Origin: Folioceros fuciformis
Taxonomy: Eukaryota > Anthocerotophyta > Anthocerotopsida > Anthocerotales
DNA length: 59,589 nt
Assembly (NCBI GenBank): GCA_049999805.1
Contig: JBNGIO010005407.1
Location: 1 to 59,589 of the forward strand
Direction of reading: 5' to 3'
Program-made: the position numbers and the translations under genes
Part shown: positions 1-15,274 of the stretch, in pieces
How positions within the stretch are numbered: the first letter of the stretch is position 1
Layout of the letters: the number at the start of each line of letters is the position of its first letter
Notes under the pieces: generated by a model
The model's database searches: none
Seen by the model: only the letters and a program-made list of their open reading frames with translations
Told to the model about the DNA's origin: nothing

Positions 1-2254
1 AGGGAGACGAATGAGTGGAACCTCTGCTGAGTAGAAGGTCACCTTCCCCTATCCCCCAAGTTGTACGTTGTGATCCACAGTGTGGAGTAAGGGGGACGAA
101 TCCGCCCGTCGCGCGGAGTGGAAGAGAGTTACTCCTTCCCTTATTCCCTGAACAACTGCCTGTGGAGTGTAGCCGAGGCAAGGGGAAAAAATCTGCCAGT
201 GCGCAGAGTGGAAGGGGAATGCCCACTCCCCTTATTCCCTGATCCTCTGGTTGCGTTTACAATTTGCCGGTGAGAAGTGTGTGAGAAGCGAGTGTGAAGA
301 AGAACGTGTGTGTGAGAAGTGAGAGTGAAGAAGAGCATGTGTAAGGAGGAGGAGGGTGAAGGAGTGAGTGTGTGAGAGGGAGGCCTACTGACCGTGAGTT
401 GAGAAGAGGGGAACGAATCCTCCCGCTGCGCAGAGTGGAGGGGGAATTCCTCCCTCCCTTATTCCCTGATCTGTAATTGCGGAAGGGTGAGCTGAGAGAC
501 GGAGAAGAACACTGGGAAATTGCTGAAGGTTACTGAAAATTGCTAAGGATTGAAGTGAATTGCTGAGAACTGGCTAGGCGATTGAGAAAGTTGGCTGAAG
601 ATTAAGTGTGATTTGTGGAGAATTTCTAAGAGATTTTGGGACATTGTGAAAGTTCGTTGGGGCTGTAGAAGATTATGGACGATTGCTGGGGAATTGTTGG
701 GTATTGCTGGACATTGCTGGGCGTTGGAGCGGAAACCCGCGTGGGAACTTGTGGCGGTGCCTGCGTCGGAAGATACTTAGTTAGGGTTTTGGGTGGGACC
801 CACCACAGTCGTGGAAGCTACTAGTGGTCGCGGAGACCACAACCGCAGTAATGGAGTAGGGACCAGAGTCGTAGAGTAGGGTCCGTGGTAGCTAAGCTAA
901 CTGAGGGGAAGTGGTAGGGCGTAGTCAGTAGTAGAACTGGAAGTAGATAAGGTTTGACCTAGGTAAGAGTCGATAGTAGAAGAACCTGTGTTACTTGGCA
1001 CAAATCATTCCCTTGGGATCGAATCCCATGGCTACAACGACATAGAGGGTTTGTGTGGGCCTCGCGGTGTCCCCGGACACAACATTTTACTCCACAGATG
1101 CGCATGGCACAACTAGGCACACCATGGTGCGTCGGAGGAACCATTTTGGTACAAGCAATCAAACACATGGAAAGGGAAAGAACAGACAAGTGACACATGA
1201 TTCACGAAGAAGAGTCTAGTGGCTCCTCACATAGCTCGTTTTTAGAAGGCAAGTAGCCATTTCTCTCCCATCGATTGCGCGCGAACCTGGCTTCCAAGTA
1301 CTCTACTTGTTCCCAATGAGTGAGGGCTCGTGAAAATACTAGCTTGCGACCCCGTCTTCATAGTACTCAACTTCATCCCAATGAGTGAGTGCTTGTGAAA
1401 CTACCATTATCTAAAAGGTGTGTGGAGAGGTTCCTCGGATAGTTCTCAGGGGAGTTGTACAGGCTTCCCGTTTACACTATTAGAAACTTCAAGACTCTTG
1501 ATGCTCATACTCTACTCTTGGATTCCAGTCATAGATTCCTAGCGTGCTTTCTTGAGGTCATGGCACTCATAGTTGAGCAGGCTAGTAATAGGGTGCTAAT
1601 TTTGGACAAGGTAAGAGAAGATGGGGAGAAGTGGAGATGGTCTACCAACAGCCAAGTAGTCTTGCACTGCACTGGTGAACACAAGCTTTGGCATGTAAGC
1701 AAATTATAACAAACATTAATCAAATACATTGTTTTAGAGTCACAATCAATTTAAGCCTAAGAGATTATTTAAAGACAATGAAAAAGCACCAACCTCCCTA
1801 TGTTAAGGGTACACAATATTTGTGTGTTTGTTGATTATTAATGATAAAAATTTAATCAAAGACCATGAGAATCTAAAGTCTCTTAAATTGTCAAGTTGAC
1901 TAAATTGGGCCTACAAGATACTAGGATAATCTTCATGAAGTCCATGAAAATCCATCTACGTGGTGCAGACTTTTTATGACAAAAATTAATCAAATTCGAA
2001 AGTAGGAGTGTTTCCTGAAGATTAAGATAATTAGCACCTATTCAAGTTCCAATTGCAAATCACAAGGGTATGTATAACAATGGGCAGTCAAAAGAGACAA
2101 TTGAAAGAATTTTAACTTGGAAGTTGGCACAAACTCTTCCCTATCATGGTGAAGGTAACTTGATTCTACATCTTTAGTTAGAAAATTGGTGTGGTGCTAG
2201 TAGGAATTCGGCGGGGTACTAGTAGAGGTTAGTAGTATGTTCTCCATTTCATAC
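1..2254. repeat. Repeat-rich gene-free DNA
   Basis: No convincing gene. A GC-richer degenerate unit recurs at about 60-150, 170-245 and 398-475; each copy has an 'agtgga' core and ends in 'cttattccctgat'. From 500 to 760 there are loose 'attgctgaa' repeats. The motif 'cccaatgagtgag' occurs twice near 1311 and 1378. After about 1740 the DNA is AT-rich. A short open frame at 1455-1709 ends at a strong donor-like 'gtaagc' (about 1695) and could be a stray exon, but nothing in it is recognisable. The composition resembles the repeat block at 20.2-22.1 kb. Confidence 0.5.
960..1110. repeat. Dispersed repeat shared with 21.2 kb
   Basis: The stretch containing 'ggcacaaatcattccctt', then 'acgacatagag', 'tgtgg.cct' and 'gtgtcc.c.gacacaa' has the same ordered words as 21193-21290 and its tandem copy at 21325-21440. 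Both places are preceded by a 'gggtggg..c.caccac' word. I infer two diverged copies of one repeat family, possibly LTR-derived. No LTR ends or target duplications could be defined. Confidence 0.45.
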
Positions 2255-3139
2255 TTAGTCTTTATCAAAGGAATTCGATGGGGTAGTACTACTAGTACTA
2301 CTAGTAGAGTCAGGTGATATATTCTCTGTTTCACACTTAGTCCTGATTAAAGGATGGTAGTGGAAACCATTGTACAAAACGTCAAGTGTCATAGAGCATT
2401 CGACATACACATCGATAGCCTTACTACACTTGTTTTCACTCGTATCAGCATCTTTTTCACTATGATCACTTAAGACATCATTCTTACCATACTCTTGGAT
2501 CATAATGAACTTATTTTTTGAAGCTCTTTGCCATATGCAAATATGTCTTTGTAAGCCAATGCTTAACCATAGAGTGGCAAGTGCATCTCCCCATAAGCCA
2601 ATTTCATTTTGGGATGCTTTATTCTTACCTTTGCCTTCATTGTTATCTTCAGTAGGTAGAACTTGTACAAGATCTTCAGTAGATAGGACTTGTACAACAT
2701 CTTCAATAGGTAGGACTTGTGCAAGATCTTCAGTAGGTAGGACTTGTGCAAGATCTTCAGTAGGTAGGACTTGTACAAGATGTTCAGTAGGTAGGACTTT
2801 TACAACATCTTCAGTAGGTAGGATTTGTACAACATCTTCAATAGGTAGGACTTGTACAAGATCTTCTTTCGCTGCTGATAACCTCATTTTTCGTATATAA
2901 GTTAGCATATCATTTACATCATGCATTTCTTGTAAGATTTCTGGAATATAGAGTTCCACATTATCAACTGCAATAGGGTCTTTCATTTGAATCCTTCTTT
3001 CAAACTCGTCCATCGCTAAATTTCTTAATTCCATGGAGGAGAGTTTTTCTTGTAACAAATATGATATTGCGTCAAACAAACAATTTCCAATCTTATAGTC
3101 AAAATCTTCAGGTATGACAAAGTTTATGAATTTAGACAT
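2255..3139 (-). CDS. OTU-like cysteine protease, putative
   Basis: A 294-residue single-exon frame. Residues 17-27 (KIGNCLFDAIS) resemble the OTU nucleophile block, with Cys19 as candidate catalytic cysteine. A later 'LWGDALATLWLSIGL...ICIW' resembles the OTU WGG-ALA-ICIW segment, and 'YNGFHYHPLI' supplies the catalytic-His position. The usual Asp before GNC is replaced by Ile, so activity is uncertain. Between the halves of the domain lies an array of eight 9-residue repeats (consensus EDLVQVLPT). The C-terminus is Ser/Thr-rich. The gene sits alone in AT-rich DNA with no clear promoter. OTU domains occur in host deubiquitinases, viruses and some transposable elements; an element-derived or domesticated origin is possible. 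The fold assignment rests on motif order only. Confidence 0.5.
   Translation of the reverse strand: MSKFINFVIPEDFDYKIGNCLFDAISYLLQEKLSSMELRNLAMDEFERRIQMKDPIAVDNVELYIPEILQEMHDVNDMLTYIRKMRLSAAKEDLVQVLPIEDVVQILPTEDVVKVLPTEHLVQVLPTEDLAQVLPTEDLAQVLPIEDVVQVLSTEDLVQVLPTEDNNEGKGKNKASQNEIGLWGDALATLWLSIGLQRHICIWQRASKNKFIMIQEYGKNDVLSDHSEKDADTSENKCSKAIDVYVECSMTLDVLYNGFHYHPLIRTKCETENISPDSTSSTSSTTPSNSFDKD
2646..2864. repeat. 27-bp coding minisatellite in OTU gene
   Basis: Eight tandem 27-bp units (plus-strand core 'ttcagtaggtaggacttgta') with point differences. All keep the frame of the minus-strand protein and encode (E)D(L/V)(V/A)QVLP(T/I). The array lies inside the putative protease domain, between the Cys and His blocks. 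Confidence 0.9.
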
Positions 3140-3522
3140 TATATAACCTACTTAGCACACTTGGTACAAGCTAGACCCTTGTGAATATGAAAGGCTTGTA
3201 TATCACATATATAGTACCCGAAAGACAAAACCTTAAAATGAATCTCAATTAAAATCCTAAACCCTAAATCTCAGTACAATTCAACATGCTTTGTGCAAGC
3301 TATATGGCTGGTGTCTAAGTTCTTCTTCATCACATATATAGTACTCGAAATATAAAATTATTGGATAAATCTTGATATAATATTAGATTAAACATCTTAA
3401 GTGATATACATATATAGGGGGCTAATATCCTTTTGGACTTTGGGCCCCCGGTTGTTCTCCAAATGGGACAGACCAGGGGCACATCAGAGAATCTTCCGGA
3501 TAGAGGGCTAGAGTCAAATAGT
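3140..3522. other. Intergenic, no gene seen
   Basis: AT-rich spacer between the OTU-like frame and the 3' end of the beta-galactosidase gene. 'tcacatatatagta' occurs at about 3202 and 3330. Nothing else is recognisable. Confidence 0.5.
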
Positions 3523-7394
<3,872 letters not shown>

Positions 7395-10300
7395 TCAAGA
7401 CGTGACGCCCAGTTGAGCAGAAAGCCTGTCATGCATGTCCTTCAGGCCCCTGACGTACTCCACGGGCTCCGCAGACTTGACCACGAGATAGTGCCGCTTC
7501 CCGCTGGGCTGGGTGGATGTCTGCTTTGACAATCGGAGCTCGCACGAGAGGTCCCAAGGTCGGTTGTGGCAGGCCTGTAGAACCAGAGCTTTGAGGATGG
7601 CCTGCTCATGGTGGCTGGTTACTGGATGCCGTCCTCCTCCAGTTATGGTAAGACACGCGGCTCCTGCATCCACTTCCCACCCATCGCTGTGGATGATGAT
7701 CTGGCCGTGCTTTTGAACTATGCAAGCTGTTTCCAACGAGATGGAAGTCGGTATTCTGGATAAGGCTGGGCCCTGTCCTGCGAAGGTGGAGTAGAAGGTG
7801 CCATTAGGTTGGAGGTGGTGTGTACCAACTCCTGGAAGCCCTAGTAGGCTGGCTGCTGCGTACCCTGTGGCCCAGCAGATGATGTTCCTGCTCCCGTCGT
7901 CGATGGTGAAGCAGGCTGAGATGGGCGCAATGGAGGAGCCGAGGGTGTTGGGCTTCAGGTCCCTCCACAGGCTTGCAACGCCGCTTTGCCACTGTAACAC
8001 TAGTTTCCGGACACGTACTACCCTTCCTCGGATTTCACACTTGGGAGGAAGATCTTTACCTGGGTGGTATGGTTGTAGGAGTCTTAGACCTGGGATTGCA
8101 TCGTCGGCAAACAGGCTGGAGACTGGGACTTCAGGAATGTTGTGCACGGCCAGAACAGTGGCTGATGTACACCTGTAGCAACAGGTAGAGTCTGATGATG
8201 CATGTCGCAAAACACGGAAGCAGGTAAGAGCTGCCTCTTCCCCAAGGCCGGCAGGAAGGCTGGTGCGTGTGACGCTGAGAAGAACCTTCGCCGTTTCTGG
8301 CCCCTGTAAGTCCTGGACAACAATTTCCACCCATTCGCTTCGCCATGGACAGGACCACGAGCTGCCTTCCGCCTTGGGGCATTGTAGCAAGCTTATCTTC
8401 CTTACCCTGCCTGTAAATGATACCAGGTTGCCCGAAAACACGTTCGTTGAAGGGGTGCCAAGAGAAGCAGCCAGTTCCCTGGGGTACATCTCTGTCTCGT
8501 GATGATCGGATTGCTGGTGAAGGGCATCCTTGAGGCTTAACACTCCAAGGACCATTCGATCTGATACCAGCTTCTTGAAACAAGCGACGCCCTCTGCAGG
8601 AAGGTGCAATATGACATCAGCTTCTCCTGAAGATGGCATAGCCGACAATCCATTGCGGCAGAGGGCGGACGGAGCGTGATCTGCTGCCTTCTGAGGTGAC
8701 ACAGTCACACAACTTGTGCTTGGAACACCCTGCAAGGTGGCAACTTTCAAGCTCCATACATGCATCCCAGCACCAATGTCAGCTTTCCGCCCTTTCGTCT
8801 GTGACCTCTGAGCATGATGAGTCTCTAGCAGGTAGCATTCTCCGACCCGCAAGGCTGTGTGACATTCCACAGCTTCCAAGCTGAACTCCAAGAGAATCTT
8901 CCTCTTTTCCCTTTCTTCTGAGCTGTCACTTATCTTCAGCATCCCAGACTTACTGGCATGAACAGCACAGCTTTCTTGGGCAACACGGTAGTTGTTTGAC
9001 AATCCCGAAGCTCTATGATAGGAGACGGGAGGAAAACAGACCGAGCACCCAAAGCTTTCAGAGCCACGTCTACCTCCAGTGCCATCTGGCAACAGGCTAA
9101 GGCCGGTACTCTGGAAACGATCGTCGCCTTTGTGTAAGAGCACAACGATGCAGGGAAGAAAAAAGACCTCTGCCATCCACCGAGCTTTGCCGATCCCCTT
9201 CCCCATCACTGGGTGCTTGTAGGTGACCATCAGGACGCTGAAGGTGCAACCACCATCTGTGCAGATAAGTTGCTCCAATGCCTGAAGAGTATCCTCTTTT
9301 CGAGGACTTGGAGGCCGCGGCAATTGCCTGATCCAAGTTGCTTCCACCAGATGAAAATGCAAGAAAATGGTCATGGAGTCTTCTGTGGAAGATCTGCTGT
9401 ACAGTTTTCGCTTCAAAATGGTTGTCCACGACAAGGGCTGCCCATCTTCATCACAACTATCAAGTGCCTCTTTCGATTTGCCAAAGTGGAAACCCTCTAC
9501 AACCAACAGATAGTTGCGAACCTCGTACAATTTGTACAAGCTCAAGACTGAAGAAAAATCTGGGACAACTACATCAATTGCCCCCGTCGCGTCAACCAGC
9601 TGTAGCATCCCTGTAAGTCCAGATACTTGCAAATATCCCACAATAATGACGCCAAGATCTGAGCCTGACAGTGTTCTGCGCAAGTATCTTCCATTCATGC
9701 CATCCATCTGATTCTCGTTCTGACCAAACTTTGGGCTCACCATACCGTTATGCCACAACTCAGATGTAGCGTCATGCCAGAAAATTCTCACTTGTTCGAG
9801 CACATTGGAAATTGGCGGAATCTGCAAGCCAGAGCTGGTCGGGAACGACTCGCTTAATTTGCAAGCTTCGTCATGGTGCATGAACTCCTTCAGATGATTC
9901 CGCTTCTTGACCGTCGGAGGGCAAATTGCACCGAGAGAGAGGTACTCCTGGGTAAGGCCGAAACCTTTCTTAGTGCCGAAAAGCTCCTCCCGGTTGTAGA
10001 TGCCCTGAAATTTCAAGCAAAAACTTGCCATGACGAGCAAGTACCAAAGTGTTGAGGCATATGAAAGATGTTCGAGGAGCTTGCTAAGGCTGCTCTGGAC
10101 GGGCTCATGGACATGATGGAGGATGTTGGGAGCAGAGATGCTTTCCACTGCTAGATGAGATCGTGCACAAGCACCCAACAGGACAGACTCCGTGTTGTGA
10201 TTGTTGATGACAAGTTTGTGTACATTGTGTGCAATGATGGTGGCTCCAGCTCGAAGGTTGCGTAGCCCAATGTTCCTATAATGTGTCAGCAATAGCAACA

Positions 10301-11462
10301 CACTCCCCTCAATCTCTACCAGGGAGCCCTGCTCGAACAGACCCGTGACAGTCCCTTTGTAAGATGTCACCGCACCATCATCTACTGCCACCAACTCTTT
10401 AGGCCCCCGAGTCCAGGAGCTTCCATCATGAAAACACACACAGCTGCTGCCCTCAACCCTTGTGACCTTTCTCCTCCTACGATCATCGTCATCCTCCACA
10501 CCTTTCAATCGGCGTTCAGCGTCAGCAATGGTTGAAGGCAGAATCATAGAGGTCCTAGTTGCTACGTAAAATCTATACATGACTCCATCGGCCTTGAGAC
10601 TCTTCCTGCGAAGTCCAGTTATACCAACGCATTGGCCCAATGATCCCGACAGAACTGGCCACCAACAAGAGACGGCCTCAGAAAAGTACACATGCCACAA
10701 ATTGCTCTTCTGCCCCTTGGACAGACCATCATCAGACAGCACAGCCCCCGATCCTGTCGTCTTCCCCGGACACCCACAGCTACAAACCAGGCTGGCATCT
10801 CCCCCGCTCACTGTGCGGTTGTCAACCTGTGCCCCACAACCCTCCTGCTCATCTAGGAGGCACTGACACCGGGGATCATGCCTGCAAGCTCCTAATTCCA
10901 CCATAAACCCTAGCATCGACTCGTGGGACTGCTTCCCCAGCCCGTACTGCCTCGATGGGCGAACAACAGGTTCCGATCCCTCAGCTCTGTATCCTTGGGG
11001 AAGGAAAAACGGAGGGCTCATGCACTGCAGACATCCCTGTATCTCCAACCGGTTGCCCGTACCACGCTTCCCCAGGGGACTCTCCAGCAAAGGATGCCTG
11101 GCATCCGCAGAGATGGGATCGACGCAAAGAGAAGGAAAGCTCTCCCGGGCATAGCTGAAACACAGGCTTCCCGCAAGCTCCAGGCTCAGAACCTCAAGCA
11201 ATCCTCTGCTCTGCTCCAGAACCCCTCCCGCTGTGTACTTCCAGGCCTTGATTCGCACCGTCTGGTTTAAGAGCCGGCAATCAAAGCAGGGAATGTGACA
11301 ACAAACACTTCCAGAAGAATCCGACAGGGCCAGACACTCTTCCAAGATTCCGCTGCCCTTGTGACGATTGCAGAGCAGCAGCTTTCCGACAATCCAGCTC
11401 TCGGCCTCGCATGAGGAAGAACAAGCCGTGCTGCTCTCTTCCAGAACCGACACGGTGACCAT
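7395..11462 (-). CDS. CTC1: CST telomere-capping complex subunit CTC1
   Basis: A 1355-residue single-exon frame, a little longer than Arabidopsis CTC1 (about 1270). CTC1 is the large OB-fold subunit of the CTC1-STN1-TEN1 complex, which binds single-stranded telomeric DNA and helps DNA polymerase alpha fill in the C-strand. A central 'LQLVDATGAIDVVVPDF' with the following 'YEVRNYLLVVEGFHFGKSK' matches plant CTC1. The C-terminus carries the OB-like 'EIRGRVVRVRKLVL' block and a final 'RHYLVVKSAEPVEYVRGL'. Start at 11462 lies in 'gccatggtc'; the coding start faces RPT3 across about 200 bp. Plant CTC1 genes usually have many introns; here there is none, with no stop or frameshift. Identity rests on family resemblance over low-complexity-poor but divergent sequence. 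Confidence 0.78.
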   Translation of the reverse strand: MVTVSVLEESSTACSSSCEAESWIVGKLLLCNRHKGSGILEECLALSDSSGSVCCHIPCFDCRLLNQTVRIKAWKYTAGGVLEQSRGLLEVLSLELAGSLCFSYARESFPSLCVDPISADARHPLLESPLGKRGTGNRLEIQGCLQCMSPPFFLPQGYRAEGSEPVVRPSRQYGLGKQSHESMLGFMVELGACRHDPRCQCLLDEQEGCGAQVDNRTVSGGDASLVCSCGCPGKTTGSGAVLSDDGLSKGQKSNLWHVYFSEAVSCWWPVLSGSLGQCVGITGLRRKSLKADGVMYRFYVATRTSMILPSTIADAERRLKGVEDDDDRRRRKVTRVEGSSCVCFHDGSSWTRGPKELVAVDDGAVTSYKGTVTGLFEQGSLVEIEGSVLLLLTHYRNIGLRNLRAGATIIAHNVHKLVINNHNTESVLLGACARSHLAVESISAPNILHHVHEPVQSSLSKLLEHLSYASTLWYLLVMASFCLKFQGIYNREELFGTKKGFGLTQEYLSLGAICPPTVKKRNHLKEFMHHDEACKLSESFPTSSGLQIPPISNVLEQVRIFWHDATSELWHNGMVSPKFGQNENQMDGMNGRYLRRTLSGSDLGVIIVGYLQVSGLTGMLQLVDATGAIDVVVPDFSSVLSLYKLYEVRNYLLVVEGFHFGKSKEALDSCDEDGQPLSWTTILKRKLYSRSSTEDSMTIFLHFHLVEATWIRQLPRPPSPRKEDTLQALEQLICTDGGCTFSVLMVTYKHPVMGKGIGKARWMAEVFFLPCIVVLLHKGDDRFQSTGLSLLPDGTGGRRGSESFGCSVCFPPVSYHRASGLSNNYRVAQESCAVHASKSGMLKISDSSEEREKRKILLEFSLEAVECHTALRVGECYLLETHHAQRSQTKGRKADIGAGMHVWSLKVATLQGVPSTSCVTVSPQKAADHAPSALCRNGLSAMPSSGEADVILHLPAEGVACFKKLVSDRMVLGVLSLKDALHQQSDHHETEMYPRELAASLGTPSTNVFSGNLVSFTGRVRKISLLQCPKAEGSSWSCPWRSEWVEIVVQDLQGPETAKVLLSVTRTSLPAGLGEEAALTCFRVLRHASSDSTCCYRCTSATVLAVHNIPEVPVSSLFADDAIPGLRLLQPYHPGKDLPPKCEIRGRVVRVRKLVLQWQSGVASLWRDLKPNTLGSSIAPISACFTIDDGSRNIICWATGYAAASLLGLPGVGTHHLQPNGTFYSTFAGQGPALSRIPTSISLETACIVQKHGQIIIHSDGWEVDAGAACLTITGGGRHPVTSHHEQAILKALVLQACHNRPWDLSCELRLSKQTSTQPSGKRHYLVVKSAEPVEYVRGLKDMHDRLSAQLGVTS

Positions 11463-11664
11463 GGCGGGCCTGGTGGGCGATACGCGCGATTCATGATGAT
11501 AAAAAAGGGCTTTGGCGTTGCCCTTTTACATACATGCGTTTAGCTCGTCCGTCGACAAGAATCCTCCTAAAGTAGTCCGGCTTCGAAGGCGCGACTTAGG
11601 AAGGACTCAGACGCGAGTCGGAAGCGAACCGAAGAGCGAGGTTTTTGCTCGAGGGTGTTCGATC
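11463..11664. promoter_or_regulatory. Divergent CTC1/RPT3 promoter region
   Basis: Only about 200 bp separate the start codons of CTC1 (minus) and RPT3 (plus), so both 5' UTRs and promoters must lie here. It includes 'ttcatgatgataaaaaaggg' near 11493. No TATA box or known element is called with confidence. Confidence 0.5.
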
Positions 11665-13514
<1,850 letters not shown>

Positions 13515-14099
13515 GGGAAGTGTGATATAACCGGGATGTAGGTTGTCACATGTCAACTCACCCTTGTTAATGCGTACTCATTTTAGCCCGAAAGCCTTGG
13601 CCTAGCCCCAAGCCAACGCAACCCCGGTGATGAAACTCTAATTTTCTGCGGACAAAATCGGCACAAGCCTTTTTACGATATGGCTTTCGGCCTTATTCGT
13701 TGAAGGATGGGAATGTCCGAAGCAAAGATAGCCCAGGGTCTCGTGAACACGCAGCCCCATCCACATTACGTTACTTAAGGTACCTAAAACACATGACTCG
13801 TCGTTCAAAGGTCTCCATCGTAGCTTGCACCCATGATGAGGGGCACATACACAAGTAGCATCATTTTTAAACCCCAATAAAAAAGGTTAGGCATTACTTA
13901 CTCAAGTTAATTCGAAAATTAGGATAAAGAAAGGATAATTTAAATAGTAATTATTATAATTGACATAAGAACAATAGACTTAAAAATCCTTGCCTGAAAC
14001 AAGTATGGTTTATTACTAGTGGTTATTACATGTTTATCTGAATTGTTTATAGAAATGTAAGTGAGGTATATATTATTGAAGGATTAATAATGGCCTTTG
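13515..14099. other. Intergenic, no gene seen
   Basis: 3' flank of RPT3 followed by AT-rich DNA (from about 13880). No coding, RNA or repeat structure recognised. Confidence 0.5.
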
Positions 14100-14400
14100 G
14101 CCTTGCTCAGGTTGTTCTTCCATTAATCCAATTTGGCACTGGTTATTTCTCTATTCCTCCAATTTGGCACTGCTCAGGTTGTTCCTCCATTCCTCCAATN
14201 NNNNNNNNNCCATTCCTCCAATTTGGCACTGCTCAGGTTGTTCCTCCATTCCTCCATTCCTCCAATTTGGCACTGCTCAGGTTGTTCTTCCATTCCTCCA
14301 CCCTGCTCAGGTTCTTTCTCCATTCCTCCAATTTGGTACTGCTCAGGTTGTTCCTCCATCCCTCCAATTTAGCCCACTCAAGTTGTTCCTCCATTCCTCT
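14100..14400. repeat. Minisatellite with 10-N assembly gap
   Basis: Irregular tandem units built from 'aatttggcactgctcagg' and 'ttgttcctccattcctcc', about 30-66 bp apart, at least seven copies. Ten N residues at 14200-14209 fall inside the array, so the true copy number is unknown. Confidence 0.9.
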
Positions 14401-14889
14401 AATCTTTGGAGTACATTGGAACTTTTTATCTTTTTTTAATAAAAAAATTGACATTATTAAAAAGATGAAGTGGAGGTTGTATAAGCTACCAATTGTAACC
14501 CGGCGTGAATTGACCTTGCATTGAAAATCCTGAATAAACCAAGGTCACCTTGTTCCGAGAATCCCTTGGAGCCTTGCACCAAGAATCCCCAATAAACCAA
14601 ACCAAGAGGAGGCATTTACCCTTATCAACAATACAATATCGGTACCAGACAAATTTGGCCGCCATTGTCATACATGCAGATGAGCTACATTAAAGATGAT
14701 GAACTTATAGCATAAGATTCCAACATTCTAGTCCTCAAAAGCTAGGGGACTTGGAGGGCTTGATCTCAAAGAAATAAATTCAACATTGGTTGGAAACACT
14801 CCCAATTATCTTGTGCAATGGCGTCGGGGAGCTTTGGCCAAGAATGCTCAAGCATGTCCTAAGCACCTGCATGTGTTGGGCATGTCAAC
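14401..14889. other. Intergenic, no gene seen
   Basis: AT-rich spacer between the minisatellite and the propeller-like fragment. 'ccaataaacca'-type words recur near 14532 and 14589. No coding or RNA gene identified. Confidence 0.4.
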
Positions 14890-15249
14890 TCATTGAGACA
14901 ACATTAAAGAGAAAACCACCAAGTCGTTAACAATGTGCACACACAAAAGATCTAAACAAACTAGTCGTCGGTTAGAAAATGGAAACATGTAAGATGGACA
15001 CTGCTCTGCAATTTTTATCCATCCATGCCCAGCATCATCCACCATCCAAATACCATCACAACACAACAACAGCCTTCCCCTATACACTACCAAACGAGCT
15101 AGTGTATCTGGATACAGAATACCAAGATCTGTCTTGAGCTCACGAGGACCTTCCAAATTCCATAAAATCCATGGACCGGTTTCTGTGTTAAGTTGCACCA
15201 CTCTAGGATGTCTCGAACCAACTATCATAAGCGTTGGCGCGTACAAAAC
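14890..15249 (-). pseudogene. Beta-propeller/F-box-like 3' fragment
   Basis: A 119-codon open stretch begins directly after a good acceptor ('gacttcacag') at 15250 and runs to a stop at 14890. It reads like a kelch or F-box-associated propeller: 'VQLNTETGPWILWNLEGP', 'LVVYRGRLLLCCDGIW' and 'WIKIAEQCPSYMFPF'. No upstream exon is visible because the PPR gene occupies the adjacent DNA on the same strand. I interpret it as the 3' exon of a truncated gene, or possibly 3' UTR of the PPR gene. Family assignment is tentative. Confidence 0.35.
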
Positions 15250-15274
15250 CTGTGAAGTCGTCAAACATTTCAGC

